Origin: Noviherbaspirillum sp. Root189
Lineage (GTDB): Bacteria > Pseudomonadota > Gammaproteobacteria > Burkholderiales > Burkholderiaceae_D
Assembly (NCBI RefSeq): GCF_001428545.1
Contig: NZ_LMHZ01000025.1
Coordinates: 1-63,256, forward strand
Reading direction: 5' to 3'
Length of the DNA stretch: 63,256 bases
Shown: piece after piece, positions 16,928 through 25,982 of the stretch
Position numbering within the stretch: position 1 is the first letter of the stretch
Layout of the letters: each line of letters starts with the position of its first letter
Position numbers and translations under genes: made by a program
Notes under the pieces: generated by a model
What the model was told of the DNA's origin: nothing
What the model saw: the letters and a program-made list of their open reading frames with translations, nothing else
Database searches by the model: none

Positions 16928-18953
16928 GCCGTTCTATCGCCGCCTCATCAGCTATTACACCTGGTACACAGCGGGCTTCATCGTGTTTCTGATTTCCTTG
17001 TCCATCCTGGAGAAGGAAGGCTTTCCGCGCGCATGGATCGGCTACATGTTCATGTTTTCGACCATCGTGCTGTATGCGGGCATCGGCGTTCTCAGCCGCA
17101 CCTCTGATGTGTCCGAATATTACGTCGCCGGACGACGCGTGCCGCCGATGTTCAATGGCATGGCCACTGCGGCTGACTGGATGTCGGCCGCAAGCTTCAT
17201 CAGCCTTGCGGGCGGCCTCTATGTCATGGGTTTCGATGGTTTGGCCTACATTCTTGGCTGGACCGGCGGCTATTGCCTGGTTGCGCTGCTGATTGCGCCG
17301 TTCATCAACAAGTTCGGGCAATACACCATTCCGGATTTTCTTGCGGCCCGCTATGCCGGCCGCTACAGTGGAAATATCGTGCGCGTGCTGGCCGTCATCG
17401 CCACCGTGCTGGTGTCCTTTACCTACGTGGTCGCGCAGATCTATGGCGTCGGACTCATTACATCCCGCTTTACCGGCGTGGATTTTTCGGTCGGTATTTT
17501 TCTTGGACTGGCTAGCATCCTGGTGTGTTCCTTCCTTGGCGGGATGCGGGCGATCACATGGACGCAGGTCGCGCAATACATCATCATCATCATTGCCTAC
17601 ATGATCCCGGTCATATGGCTGTCGGTGAAACATACAAACGTTCCGGTTCCGCAACTGGCCTACGGCTCGGCCCTGTCCAAACTCAGCGAACGCGAAAAGG
17701 AGCTTAACGCCGATCCGATGGAGCAACAGGTGCGCGATATTTTTCAGCGTCGTGCGGAAAAATACGATGACATGCTGAAAAACCTGCCCAAGTCCTGGGA
17801 AGAAGGCTTGATCGATATGCAGCACCATGTCGAAGATCTCAAGCGCAGTAATGCGTCGCTGATCGAAATCAAGGCAGCAAGCAGGATGCTCGCCGCCTAT
17901 CCGAAAGATCCGATAGAGGCCGACCGCAAATGGCACGAGGCGAAAGCCCAGAACCTCGCGCGGGCGGAACCTGTCGTCGCGCATGAAACCCCTTTTCCGG
18001 GAAAGACCAAGGAAGCGTCCGACACCAAACGCAATAACTTTCTCGCCCTTGTCCTTTGCCTGATGATGGGAACGGCTGCCCTGCCCCATATCCTGGTCCG
18101 CTTTTACACGACGCCCTCGGTGCCTCAGGCGCGGCGCTCGGTATTCTGGACCTTATTCTTCATCATGTTGCTGTATATCACCGTACCGGCCCTCGCGGTC
18201 CTTGTGAAGTACGACATCTACAGTTCCCTGGTCGGCACACCATTCTCAAAACTGCCGTCCTGGGTCTCGTATTGGGCCAGCGTGGACAAGATCAATCCGC
18301 TGGTGTCGATCACCGACCTGAATCGCGACGGCATAGTGCAGCTAGCCGAGATCGTCATGGATGGCGATATTGTCGTACTTGCGACGCCGGAGATCGCTGG
18401 CTTGCCCTATGTGATTTCCGGCCTGGTGGCGGCAGGCGGACTGGCGGCGGCATTGTCTACAGCGGATGGCCTGCTGCTCACTATTTCGAATGCGCTGTCT
18501 CATGATATCTACTACAAGACCGTGGATCCCATGGCATCGACGCAGAAGCGCGTGACGATTTCCAAGTTGCTGTTGCTGGTTGTCGCCCTGATTGCGGCCT
18601 ACGCGGCATCCCTGAAACCGGGCGATATTCTTTCAATGGTCGGCGCCGCGTTCTCGCTCGCAGCATCGACACTGTTTCCCGCCCTTGTTTTGGGCGTTTT
18701 CTGGAAGCGGGCGAACCAGCAAGGTGCCATTGCCGGCATCCTGATCGGTTTTGCCGTATGCGTGTTTTACATGCTCCGCACCTACCCTGCACTCGGCGGT
18801 TCCTCGCTGAACCAGTGGTTCAGCATCGCGCCGATCTCGGCCGGTGTGTTCGGTGTTCCTGCGGGTTTCATCTCTATCGCACTGGTCAGCCTGTTGACCA
18901 GTGCACCGGATCGGGGCACGGACGCCTTGGTGGACCATATTCGCACACCTTGA
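16917..18953 (+). CDS. Sodium:solute symporter, VC_2705/ActP-like
   Basis: A 678-residue inner-membrane transporter of the SSS family, close to the VC_2705 and acetate-permease (ActP) types. The core shows SEYYVAGRRVPPMFNGMATAADWMSAASFISLAGG, FTYVVAQIYGVGLI and GGLAAALSTADGLLLTISNALSHDIY. An unusual charged segment of roughly 140 residues (about 235-375, with many Glu and Lys) is inserted between membrane helices, which explains the length beyond ActP's roughly 550; this is known in the VC_2705 group. Acetate or another short carboxylate is the likely substrate by family, but not proven. It is the last gene of the regulator-kinase-DUF4212-symporter operon. Confidence 0.9.
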   Translation: MSNKPFYRRLISYYTWYTAGFIVFLISLSILEKEGFPRAWIGYMFMFSTIVLYAGIGVLSRTSDVSEYYVAGRRVPPMFNGMATAADWMSAASFISLAGGLYVMGFDGLAYILGWTGGYCLVALLIAPFINKFGQYTIPDFLAARYAGRYSGNIVRVLAVIATVLVSFTYVVAQIYGVGLITSRFTGVDFSVGIFLGLASILVCSFLGGMRAITWTQVAQYIIIIIAYMIPVIWLSVKHTNVPVPQLAYGSALSKLSEREKELNADPMEQQVRDIFQRRAEKYDDMLKNLPKSWEEGLIDMQHHVEDLKRSNASLIEIKAASRMLAAYPKDPIEADRKWHEAKAQNLARAEPVVAHETPFPGKTKEASDTKRNNFLALVLCLMMGTAALPHILVRFYTTPSVPQARRSVFWTLFFIMLLYITVPALAVLVKYDIYSSLVGTPFSKLPSWVSYWASVDKINPLVSITDLNRDGIVQLAEIVMDGDIVVLATPEIAGLPYVISGLVAAGGLAAALSTADGLLLTISNALSHDIYYKTVDPMASTQKRVTISKLLLLVVALIAAYAASLKPGDILSMVGAAFSLAASTLFPALVLGVFWKRANQQGAIAGILIGFAVCVFYMLRTYPALGGSSLNQWFSIAPISAGVFGVPAGFISIALVSLLTSAPDRGTDALVDHIRTP

Positions 18954-19111
18954 CAGCCTGTTGCCAGCAGCTTGGCACGCTTTCGGCGCTTGCCTGGAGA
19001 TGAGAACAGTATCGTTCCTGCTGGCACGCTTCTGGCATAAAGCATGAGGAAGCGCAGCGACTACCGGCGATCGTAGCGTTACGCTATCCGGATAACCATA
19101 CAAACAAAGCC

Positions 19112-20536
19112 ATGCCCAACTTTTTTGATGAAATGTATGTGGAGTATGTGGACGGCCCCGCTTCCGTCCGCGCGCACTATCGGCAATTCCAGCAATGGCT
19201 GTCACAACAGCCTCCGGAAATCATTGATCGCAAACGAACGGAAGCCGACTTCATTTTTCGCCGGGTGGGCATCACCTTCGCGGTCTACGGCAACGATGCC
19301 GGTACTGAACGCCTGATCCCCTTCGACATTATTCCGCGCATCATTCCGGCCAAGGAATGGGAAAAACTGGAGGCGGGACTGGTACAGCGCGTCAAAGCGC
19401 TGAACATGTTCATTCACGATATTTATCACGATCAGCACATCGTCAAGGCCGGCGTCGTACCGGCCGAACAGATTTTCAGGAATGCGCAGTATCGGCCCGA
19501 GATGCAGGGCATCTCCGTGGCCTCGGATATCTATGCGCATATCGCAGGCGTCGATATCGTCCGCGCCGGCGAAGGCGAGTTCTACGTTCTTGAGGACAAC
19601 CTGCGCGTGCCCTCCGGCGTGTCGTACATGCTCGAAGACCGCAAGATGATGATGCGGCTGTTTCCAGAACTCTTCGCGCACTACAAGGTCGCGCCGGTGG
19701 CCCATTATCCCGACATGCTGCTGGATAACCTGCGTTCGGTGGCGCCGGTCGGCGTCGTCGATCCGACGGTCGTTGTCATGACGCCAGGCATGTACAACTC
19801 GGCCTATTTCGAGCATGCGTTCCTGGCGCAGCAGATGGGCGTGGAATTAGTCGAAGGCAAAGACCTGTTCGTCGATGACAATGCGGTCTACATGCGCACC
19901 ACACGCGGACCGAAGCGCATCGATGTCATCTACCGGCGCATCGACGACGACTTCCTTGATCCGCTGGCCTTCCGCCCGGATTCCTCGCTCGGCGTGCCTG
20001 GATTGCTGTCGGTGTACCGCGCCGGTCGCGTTACACTGGCCAATGCCATCGGTACGGGTGTCGCGGACGACAAGTCGATCTATCCGTATGTGCCGAACAT
20101 GATCAAGTTCTACCTGTCGGAAGACCCGATCCTGAATAACGTCCCGACTTACCAGTGCCGCAAGAAGGAAGATCTTCAGTACACGCTGGACAAGCTGCCG
20201 GAACTGGTTGTCAAGGAAGTGCACGGTGCCGGGGGCTACGGCATGCTGGTGGGTCCGGCGTCAACCAAGGCCGAGATCGAGGCTTTCCGCCAGCGCCTGA
20301 TCGCCAGACCCGACAGTTACATTGCACAACCGACCCTCGCCCTGTCGGCCTGCCCGACCTATGTCGAATCCGGGATCGCCCCTCGCCATATTGACCTTCG
20401 CCCTTTCGTACTATCCGGCGAAACGGTTTCCATGGTCAAGGGCGGCCTGACCCGCGTTGCATTGAAGGAAGGCTCGCTGGTCGTGAATTCGTCGCAGGGC
20501 GGTGGCACCAAGGACACCTGGGTTTTGGAGAAATAA
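19112..20536 (+). CDS. Circularly permuted ATP-grasp protein of the Anbu cluster
   Basis: A 474-residue circularly permuted type 2 ATP-grasp protein (DUF404/DUF407). Family landmarks include FDEMYVEYVDGPASVRAHYRQF, RRVGITFAVYG, PFDIIPRII, GEFYVLEDNLRVPSGVSYMLEDR, YRRIDDDFLDPL, GVADDKSIYPYVPNMI and VVKEVHGAGGYGMLVGP with its nucleotide-binding glycines. By fold it should join a carboxylate to an amine using ATP, for example making or attaching a peptide; the substrate is unknown. It is the first gene of a four-gene rightward cluster, separated from the next gene by a single base. The 158-base upstream gap after the symporter probably holds the promoter. No signal peptide. Confidence 0.9.
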   Translation: MPNFFDEMYVEYVDGPASVRAHYRQFQQWLSQQPPEIIDRKRTEADFIFRRVGITFAVYGNDAGTERLIPFDIIPRIIPAKEWEKLEAGLVQRVKALNMFIHDIYHDQHIVKAGVVPAEQIFRNAQYRPEMQGISVASDIYAHIAGVDIVRAGEGEFYVLEDNLRVPSGVSYMLEDRKMMMRLFPELFAHYKVAPVAHYPDMLLDNLRSVAPVGVVDPTVVVMTPGMYNSAYFEHAFLAQQMGVELVEGKDLFVDDNAVYMRTTRGPKRIDVIYRRIDDDFLDPLAFRPDSSLGVPGLLSVYRAGRVTLANAIGTGVADDKSIYPYVPNMIKFYLSEDPILNNVPTYQCRKKEDLQYTLDKLPELVVKEVHGAGGYGMLVGPASTKAEIEAFRQRLIARPDSYIAQPTLALSACPTYVESGIAPRHIDLRPFVLSGETVSMVKGGLTRVALKEGSLVVNSSQGGGTKDTWVLEK

Positions 20537-20537
20537 G

Positions 20538-21500
20538 ATGCTGAGTCGAACCGCAGATCACTTGTTCTGGATGGCGCGCTATACCGAGCGAGCCGAAAAC
20601 ACCGCACGCATGCTGGACGTGAATGTGCAGACCGCACTGCTGCCCCAGTCGGCGGAAGCCGCCGAGCAGGGATGGCGGGCAATGCTCGGCATTTCCGAAC
20701 TGCTGAGCGCTTTCGATGACAAGCATGGACTGCTCACCGCGAAGGACGTACTCGACTTCATGGTGCGCGACCCGGACAATCCTTCATCCATCGTATCCTG
20801 CCTGACGCAGGCTCGCGAAAATGCGCGTGCCGTTCGCGGCACGCTAACCACGGAAGTGTGGGAAACCCAGAACGCCACCTATCTCGACCTCCAGGGTAAG
20901 CTGCGCAGCGGAATGCTGGAGCGCGACCCAAGCGCGTTTTTCGAATGGGTGAAATACCGGTCTCACCTGTCACGCGGCGTTACCATCGGCACGATGCTCA
21001 AGGATGAAGCGTTCTATTTCATCCGTCTGGGCACCTTTCTCGAGCGCGCGGACAACACCGCCCGCATTCTCGACGTTAAGTTTCACGGGGCAAACCCGGA
21101 CGCGTATGCGGACGCGCACCCCAATGAAGAGGCGCAGCGTGACTTCTATTACTGGGCGGCGATTCTGCGCTCGGTATCCGCCTTTGAAATTTATCGCAAG
21201 GTCTATCGCGATGTGATCACGCCGGAACGCGTGGCCGAATTGCTGATGCTGCGGGGTGATATGCCGCGTTCGCTGCTGGCGTGTCTTGAAGAGGTGGTCA
21301 ACAATCTGCAGCATGTGCGCAATGACGTATCCGCCGGAACCGAGCGCTTTGCCGGACGCCTGCATGCGGAACTGAAATTCGGCAATATCGAAGAGATCCT
21401 GAAAGAAGGTTTGCACGACTACCTGACGCAGTTTCTGGAACGTATCTACGAACTTGGCAATCGCGTCAGTCGCGATTTCCTGGTTCCTCTGGCAGCCTGA
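20538..21500 (+). CDS. Alpha-E domain protein of the Anbu cluster
   Basis: A 320-residue, almost entirely helical protein of the alpha-E family. Signatures are the opening MLSRTADHLFWMARYTERAENTARML and the internal echo FIRLGTFLERADNTARILDVK, which suggests an internal duplication. No enzymatic activity is established. The constant pairing with a circularly permuted ATP-grasp protein suggests a partner or scaffold for that enzyme. The ATG at 20538 lies one base after the ATP-grasp stop, and the preceding bases (GGAGAAATAAG) include a ribosome-binding site. The transglutaminase-like gene follows 8 bases later. Confidence 0.9.
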   Translation: MLSRTADHLFWMARYTERAENTARMLDVNVQTALLPQSAEAAEQGWRAMLGISELLSAFDDKHGLLTAKDVLDFMVRDPDNPSSIVSCLTQARENARAVRGTLTTEVWETQNATYLDLQGKLRSGMLERDPSAFFEWVKYRSHLSRGVTIGTMLKDEAFYFIRLGTFLERADNTARILDVKFHGANPDAYADAHPNEEAQRDFYYWAAILRSVSAFEIYRKVYRDVITPERVAELLMLRGDMPRSLLACLEEVVNNLQHVRNDVSAGTERFAGRLHAELKFGNIEEILKEGLHDYLTQFLERIYELGNRVSRDFLVPLAA

Positions 21501-21508
21501 GAACCAGG

Positions 21509-22333
21509 ATGCGACACTTCATTCGCCACGAAACGGTATATCGCTATACGGCACCGTTAAACTATACGATCCAGCAACTGCGCCTGTCGCCCCGCAGCGA
21601 ACCGCACCAGCGCATCGTATCCTGGAACATCAGCAGCAGCGGGAGACAACATGCTTTTGTCGATGCGTTCGGCAATCTTTGCCACATGCTGACGATCTGC
21701 GGCCGGCATGACGAAGTACGCATCGTTGCCGCCGGCATCGTGGAGATCACAGCGCTGGACCGGGGTCGCCTCACCACGCCCAACGAATTCTCTCCGCTGG
21801 TATTCACCATGCCGACCCGTTTGACGGACGCGGACGAGAGCATTGTGGCGTTCGCCCATGCGCATTTGTCCGTTGGAGCCGATAGTTCGCGGCTGCTCGG
21901 ATTGGCTGAGGCGATCCAGGGCACGGTGGCCTACCAGACCGGCGCCACTGTGGTGACGTCGACGGCCGCCGAGGCACTACGTCTTGCGCGTGGCGTTTGC
22001 CAGGACCATGCACATCTGTTCCTCGCCTGCTGCCATGTGCTCGGGATTCCGGCCCGTTATGTATCCGGCTACATTGATCCGGGCGATACGGCACATGCCG
22101 AAAGCCATGCATGGGTCGACGTCTGGGTGGAAGAATCCGGCTTTTCCGGTTGGGTCAGCGTCGATGTGACGCACGCCCGTTTTACGGACGCCTCGCATTG
22201 CCGTCTTGCCATTGGACGGGACTACGACTCGGCTGCCCCGATTCGCGGCGTCAGGCGCGGCGGCGGAAACGAGACGCTCAGCGTCAGGGTCGATGTTTCG
22301 CCGACAACCATCACAACACCCACATCGTTGTAA
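21509..22333 (+). CDS. Transglutaminase-like protein of the Anbu cluster
   Basis: A 274-residue protein with an N-terminal beta domain (MRHFIRHETVYRYTAPL ... LRLSPRSEPHQRI, typical of bacterial transglutaminase-like proteins) and a papain-like transglutaminase core. The triad is complete: Cys164 in ARGVCQDHAH, His200 in ESHAW and Asp219 in VSVDVTH. Such enzymes can hydrolyse or exchange amide bonds. Cytoplasmic location is expected, as there is no signal peptide. It starts 8 bases after the alpha-E stop and is followed after 90 bases by the Anbu peptidase. Its position suggests processing of the product of the ATP-grasp ligase, which is inference. Confidence 0.9.
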   Translation: MRHFIRHETVYRYTAPLNYTIQQLRLSPRSEPHQRIVSWNISSSGRQHAFVDAFGNLCHMLTICGRHDEVRIVAAGIVEITALDRGRLTTPNEFSPLVFTMPTRLTDADESIVAFAHAHLSVGADSSRLLGLAEAIQGTVAYQTGATVVTSTAAEALRLARGVCQDHAHLFLACCHVLGIPARYVSGYIDPGDTAHAESHAWVDVWVEESGFSGWVSVDVTHARFTDASHCRLAIGRDYDSAAPIRGVRRGGGNETLSVRVDVSPTTITTPTSL

Positions 22334-22423
22334 GCAGACACCATCGGAAAGCAAAAAATCTATTCTCACAGGGAGCATGCGAGCTTCCTGTAAAATTCCC
22401 ATTTTGCATTCTGTATTGCAACC

Positions 22424-23299
22424 ATGACTTATTGCGTCGCCATGCGCCTCGAAGCGGGGCTGGTTTTCCTGTCTGATTCCCGTACCAACGCGGGCGTCGA
22501 CCAGGTCAGCACGTTTCGCAAGATGACGGTCTTTGAAAATCCCGGCGATCGCATGATGGTGCTGATGAGCGCAGGGAACTTGTCAATTTCCCAATCCATA
22601 CGCCAGATTATCGCCGAGCGCAAAAGCGCCTCCGGCAAGAGTCTCTGGACGGCCGCCACCATGGATGAAGCAGCCCAGATTGTCGGTGAGGCAGTCCGTA
22701 CCGTGTATGAGCGTGATGCCAAATCGCTGCGTGAATTTGGCATCGACTTCAACGTCAGCCTGATTTTAGGCGGGCAGATCAAAGGCGAGCGTTGCCGCTT
22801 GTTCCAGGTTTATTCGGCCGGCAACTTCATCGAATCCCACAACGAGAACACTTACTTCCAGATCGGCGAAGCCAAATACGGCAAGCCAATCATTGACCGT
22901 GTTGTCACGCCGGCCACGCCGCTTGATGAAGCGGCGAAGTGTGCGCTTATCTCCATGGATTCGACTCTGCGCTCGAATGTCTCGGTCGGCTTGCCGCTGG
23001 ACTTGCTGATTTATGAAACCGATACGCTGTCCGTAACGCGTTTTGTGACAATCGATGAAAAAAACCAGTACTTCCGGATGATTCGCGATACCTGGGGCAA
23101 GCAGCTGAAAGCCATTTTCGAAGGCATTGACGACCCGGTATGGAATGCCACGTCCGAGACCGATCCGAATGTCCTGTCGACCAGCGCGACACGCAACCAG
23201 CCGGTACGTGTGCCTCCGCCAGAAGGCGTGGCGACGTCAAATACGCCTGGCCCGTTGCAAACCCTGGCTCAGGATGGCCGAAACCGGCAGCAGCATTAG
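22424..23299 (+). CDS. Anbu proteasome-like peptidase
   Basis: A 291-residue member of the Anbu (ancestral beta-subunit; COG3484) family of proteasome/HslV-fold proteins. It begins MTYCVAM, so removal of Met exposes Thr2 as the N-terminal nucleophile without a propeptide. The Ntn-hydrolase pattern is clear: GLVFLSDSRTNAG with the conserved Asp, RKMTVF with a Lys, and VLMSAGNLS. The core ends near residue 245. The last 45 residues are Pro/Thr/Asn-rich and look disordered, longer than I expect for Anbu. Anbu proteins assemble into open helical or ring-like particles, and peptidase activity has been hard to show. It is the last gene of the cluster, closed by a palindromic terminator. Confidence 0.92.
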   Translation: MTYCVAMRLEAGLVFLSDSRTNAGVDQVSTFRKMTVFENPGDRMMVLMSAGNLSISQSIRQIIAERKSASGKSLWTAATMDEAAQIVGEAVRTVYERDAKSLREFGIDFNVSLILGGQIKGERCRLFQVYSAGNFIESHNENTYFQIGEAKYGKPIIDRVVTPATPLDEAAKCALISMDSTLRSNVSVGLPLDLLIYETDTLSVTRFVTIDEKNQYFRMIRDTWGKQLKAIFEGIDDPVWNATSETDPNVLSTSATRNQPVRVPPPEGVATSNTPGPLQTLAQDGRNRQQH

Positions 23300-23332
23300 A
23301 GCAATGTCGGCCTGACAATCCCATGCCAAACA

Positions 23333-23356
23333 AAAAGGCGCCCGCGGGCGCCTTTT
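23333..23356. terminator. Bidirectional terminator between Anbu gene and purM
   Basis: A perfect 24-bp palindrome (AAAAGGCGCC-CGCG-GGCGCCTTTT) gives a 10-bp stem with A-runs on one side and T-runs on the other, so it can end transcripts from both directions. It lies between the rightward Anbu gene and the convergent leftward purM. Confidence 0.9.
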
Positions 23357-23425
23357 GCTTTTCCTGCTTCATTTGCATTGTTTGCTTCGTACCGATTCGA
23401 TACGAAGGCTTCTCATAAAGCTAGG

Positions 23426-24469
23426 TCAGACTACCTGGGTTGGTGCTTCGTCACCCTGGCGTTCGCGGATTTCACCAATACGGCTGACGTTCTCGCCGGC
23501 AGCCTTCAGTTGTGCAATCGCGGCATCCGCATTTTCTTTCGATACGATCACAACCATGCCGATACCGCAGTTAAAGACACGATGCATTTCGGCATCCGCG
23601 ACGTTGCCATGCTGTTGCAGCCACGTAAACAGCGGCGGCATGGTCCATGCGTCACGATGCAAGACGGCGGTCAGCTTGTCACGCAGCACACGAGGTACAT
23701 TTTCCACCAGACCGCCGCCGGTGATGTGCGCCATGCCCTTGACTTCCAGTGTCTCCATCAGCGCCAGCAACGGCTTGACGTAGATATGGGTTGGTTCGAG
23801 CAGCACGTCGGCAAGGCGGCGACCATGGAAGTCGGCGTTCAGGTCCGGTTGCGCCACCGAAATGATCTTACGGACCAGCGAATAGCCGTTGGAGTGCGCG
23901 CCAGAGGACGCCAGGCCCAGCACCACGTCACCAGGGATGATCTTGCTGCCATCAATAATCCTGGATTTTTCCACCGCGCCGACAGCAAAACCGGCCAAGT
24001 CGTACTCGCCGTCGGGATACATGCTCGGCATTTCAGCGGTTTCACCGCCAATCAGTGCGCAGCCGGCCAGTTCGCAACCCCGGGCGATGCCCTTGATCAC
24101 ATCGGTCGCCGATGGCACGTCGAGCTTGCCGCAGGCAAAATAATCCAGGAAGAACAGGGGTTCTGCGCCCTGCACCAGAATATCGTTGACGCTCATCGCG
24201 ACCAGATCGATGCCGACCGTGTCATGCTTGTTGAGGTGGAACGCCAGCTTCAGCTTGGTGCCAACGCCGTCGGTGCCGGAGACCAGCACCGGATCCTTGT
24301 ACTTTTTGCTAATTTCGAACAGCGCGCCGAAGCCGCCGATGCCGCCAAGCACGCCTTCCCGCATGGTGCGTTTGGCAAAGGGCTTGATGGCTTCGACCAG
24401 GGCATCGCCTGCGTCAATGTCGACACCGGCATCGCGGTAAGAAAGGGAAACGTTGGAAGTGGAACTCAT
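23426..24469 (-). CDS. purM: Phosphoribosylformylglycinamidine cyclo-ligase
   Basis: A 347-residue PurM (AIR synthetase), which closes the imidazole ring in purine synthesis using ATP. Landmarks are [75 protein letters not shown] and [13 protein letters not shown]. The ATG at 24469 gives the family start; a longer in-frame version would add 19 unrelated residues. It is divergent from hda (161-base gap) and convergent with the Anbu gene. Soluble, cytoplasmic, normal length. Confidence 0.96.
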   Translation of the reverse strand: MSSTSNVSLSYRDAGVDIDAGDALVEAIKPFAKRTMREGVLGGIGGFGALFEISKKYKDPVLVSGTDGVGTKLKLAFHLNKHDTVGIDLVAMSVNDILVQGAEPLFFLDYFACGKLDVPSATDVIKGIARGCELAGCALIGGETAEMPSMYPDGEYDLAGFAVGAVEKSRIIDGSKIIPGDVVLGLASSGAHSNGYSLVRKIISVAQPDLNADFHGRRLADVLLEPTHIYVKPLLALMETLEVKGMAHITGGGLVENVPRVLRDKLTAVLHRDAWTMPPLFTWLQQHGNVADAEMHRVFNCGIGMVVIVSKENADAAIAQLKAAGENVSRIGEIRERQGDEAPTQVV

Positions 24470-24630
24470 GATAATGGGTGCAGAGGCGGTAAAATAGGCG
24501 GTTAGGGGCCAAAATCCGGCGACCAAACCGCTATTTTAACAAACCGATCCGTCCAAGCTTCCAGTTTCATGCCATTTTCTTTCCATCCCGAGCAGAAACC
24601 CGGCCAAAGCGGCAGTACACGGCTACCGTC

Positions 24631-25314
24631 ATGAGGCAATTAGTGCTCGACCTGGGCGCGGAAAAACCGCCAACCCTGGAGTCCTTCGTTGTAGGTCAAA
24701 ACGCAGAGCTGGCGCAGCTTCTGCGGCATTTTGCACGGCGCACGCAGCCCGCGCCGGCCGACCGTTTTGTCTATCTCTGGGGCGAACCCGGGGCCGGCAA
24801 GACACATCTGCTGCATGCCCTGGCGGCCGAAGGAAATGGCCGTTACATCCCGGCCGGCTCGCCCGAAAGCGACTACCTGTACGATCCGGCCGTATCCCTG
24901 TACCTGATGGACGATTGTCAGTTGCTGTCGGCCGACGCGCAGATTTCCGCCTTTGCCCTGTTCAACCAGGTCAAGGAAAACGGCGGCCTGCTGGTCAGCG
25001 CCGGCGACAAGCCGCCGGTCGGACTGGCACTGCGCGAGGATCTTCGTACCCGTCTTGGCTGGGGATTGATCTATCAGGTGCACGGCCTCACCGACGAGGA
25101 AAAAATCTCCGCGCTGACCCAGGCTGCACAGGCACGCGGCATCAACCTGTCTCCTGGCGTGTTACCCTATCTGATCACCCATTTCCGTAGGGACATGCGT
25201 TCCCTGTCGGCCATGCTCGACGCCCTGGACCAATATTCCCTGGAGACCCAGCGCCCGATCACGCTGCCGCTGTTACGCAACCTGTTGCAACTCGAAGGTG
25301 AACCAAAAGCATAA
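24631..25314 (+). CDS. hda: DnaA regulatory inactivator Hda
   Basis: A 227-residue Hda, a DnaA-related AAA+ protein that binds the DNA-loaded sliding clamp and stimulates hydrolysis of DnaA-bound ATP, preventing re-initiation of replication. The N-terminal clamp-binding motif QLVLDL (residues 3-8) is present, then Walker A GEPGAGKTH (51-59), Walker B YLMDDCQ, and the arginine-finger/sensor helices to the C-terminus. There is no DnaA-type DNA-binding domain IV, which separates it from DnaA. Its stop overlaps the next start (TAATG), beginning a run of overlapping genes to panB. Confidence 0.93.
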   Translation: MRQLVLDLGAEKPPTLESFVVGQNAELAQLLRHFARRTQPAPADRFVYLWGEPGAGKTHLLHALAAEGNGRYIPAGSPESDYLYDPAVSLYLMDDCQLLSADAQISAFALFNQVKENGGLLVSAGDKPPVGLALREDLRTRLGWGLIYQVHGLTDEEKISALTQAAQARGINLSPGVLPYLITHFRRDMRSLSAMLDALDQYSLETQRPITLPLLRNLLQLEGEPKA

Positions 25315-25982
25315 TGAATCTTGCCCTTTTCGATCTAGACCATACCCTGATACCGCTGGACTCCGATTACGAGTGGGGTCAATTCCTGGTACGCATCGGC
25401 GCCGTTGATGCCGTCGAATTCGCCCGCCGCAATGCCGCCTTTTATGCCCAGTATGAAGCCGGCACCCTCGACCCCGTCGAGTACCTCGAATTTGCACTGA
25501 GCACACTGGCACAGTTTCCCCGCCGCGAACTCGATGCCTGGCACCGCCAGTTCATGGCTGAAGTCATCGAGCCGGGCATCAAACCGGCAGCGCTTGAACT
25601 GCTGGCACGCCACCGCGATGCCGGCGACGAGATCGCCATCATCACCGCGACCAACCGCTTTGTGGCCGCCCCGATCGCACGGGCGCTCGGTGTCGATAAC
25701 CTGATCGCCGCCCAACCCGAAGTCAACGCGGAAGGTGAAATCACTGGCAAGCTGCTCGGCATTCCGACTTCCGGCCCCGGCAAGGTCATCCATACCAATG
25801 AATGGCTGGCCGCGAACGGCAAGTCCCTGTCGAGCTACGAGCGCAGCTATTTCTACAGCGATTCCCAGAACGACATACCGTTGCTGTCCGCCGTTTCCCA
25901 TCCGGTTGCCACCAACCCGAACGCCTTGCTGAAAGCGCATGCACAAGCACAAGGCTGGCCCATCCTTTCCCTGTTCGAATGA
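25314..25982 (+). CDS. HAD-IB family hydrolase (SerB/CicA-like)
   Basis: A 222-residue haloacid-dehalogenase-type phosphatase of subfamily IB. Motif I is LALFDLDHTLIPLDSDYEWG (the first Asp is the nucleophile), motif II is IITATNRF, motif III includes GPGKVIH, and motif IV is YFYSDSQNDIPLL. The four-helix cap lies between motifs I and II. Relatives include phosphoserine phosphatase and CicA; the substrate here is not determined by sequence. It overlaps hda by one base upstream and pcnB by four bases downstream (ATGA), so expression is coupled. Confidence 0.9.
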   Translation: MNLALFDLDHTLIPLDSDYEWGQFLVRIGAVDAVEFARRNAAFYAQYEAGTLDPVEYLEFALSTLAQFPRRELDAWHRQFMAEVIEPGIKPAALELLARHRDAGDEIAIITATNRFVAAPIARALGVDNLIAAQPEVNAEGEITGKLLGIPTSGPGKVIHTNEWLAANGKSLSSYERSYFYSDSQNDIPLLSAVSHPVATNPNALLKAHAQAQGWPILSLFE

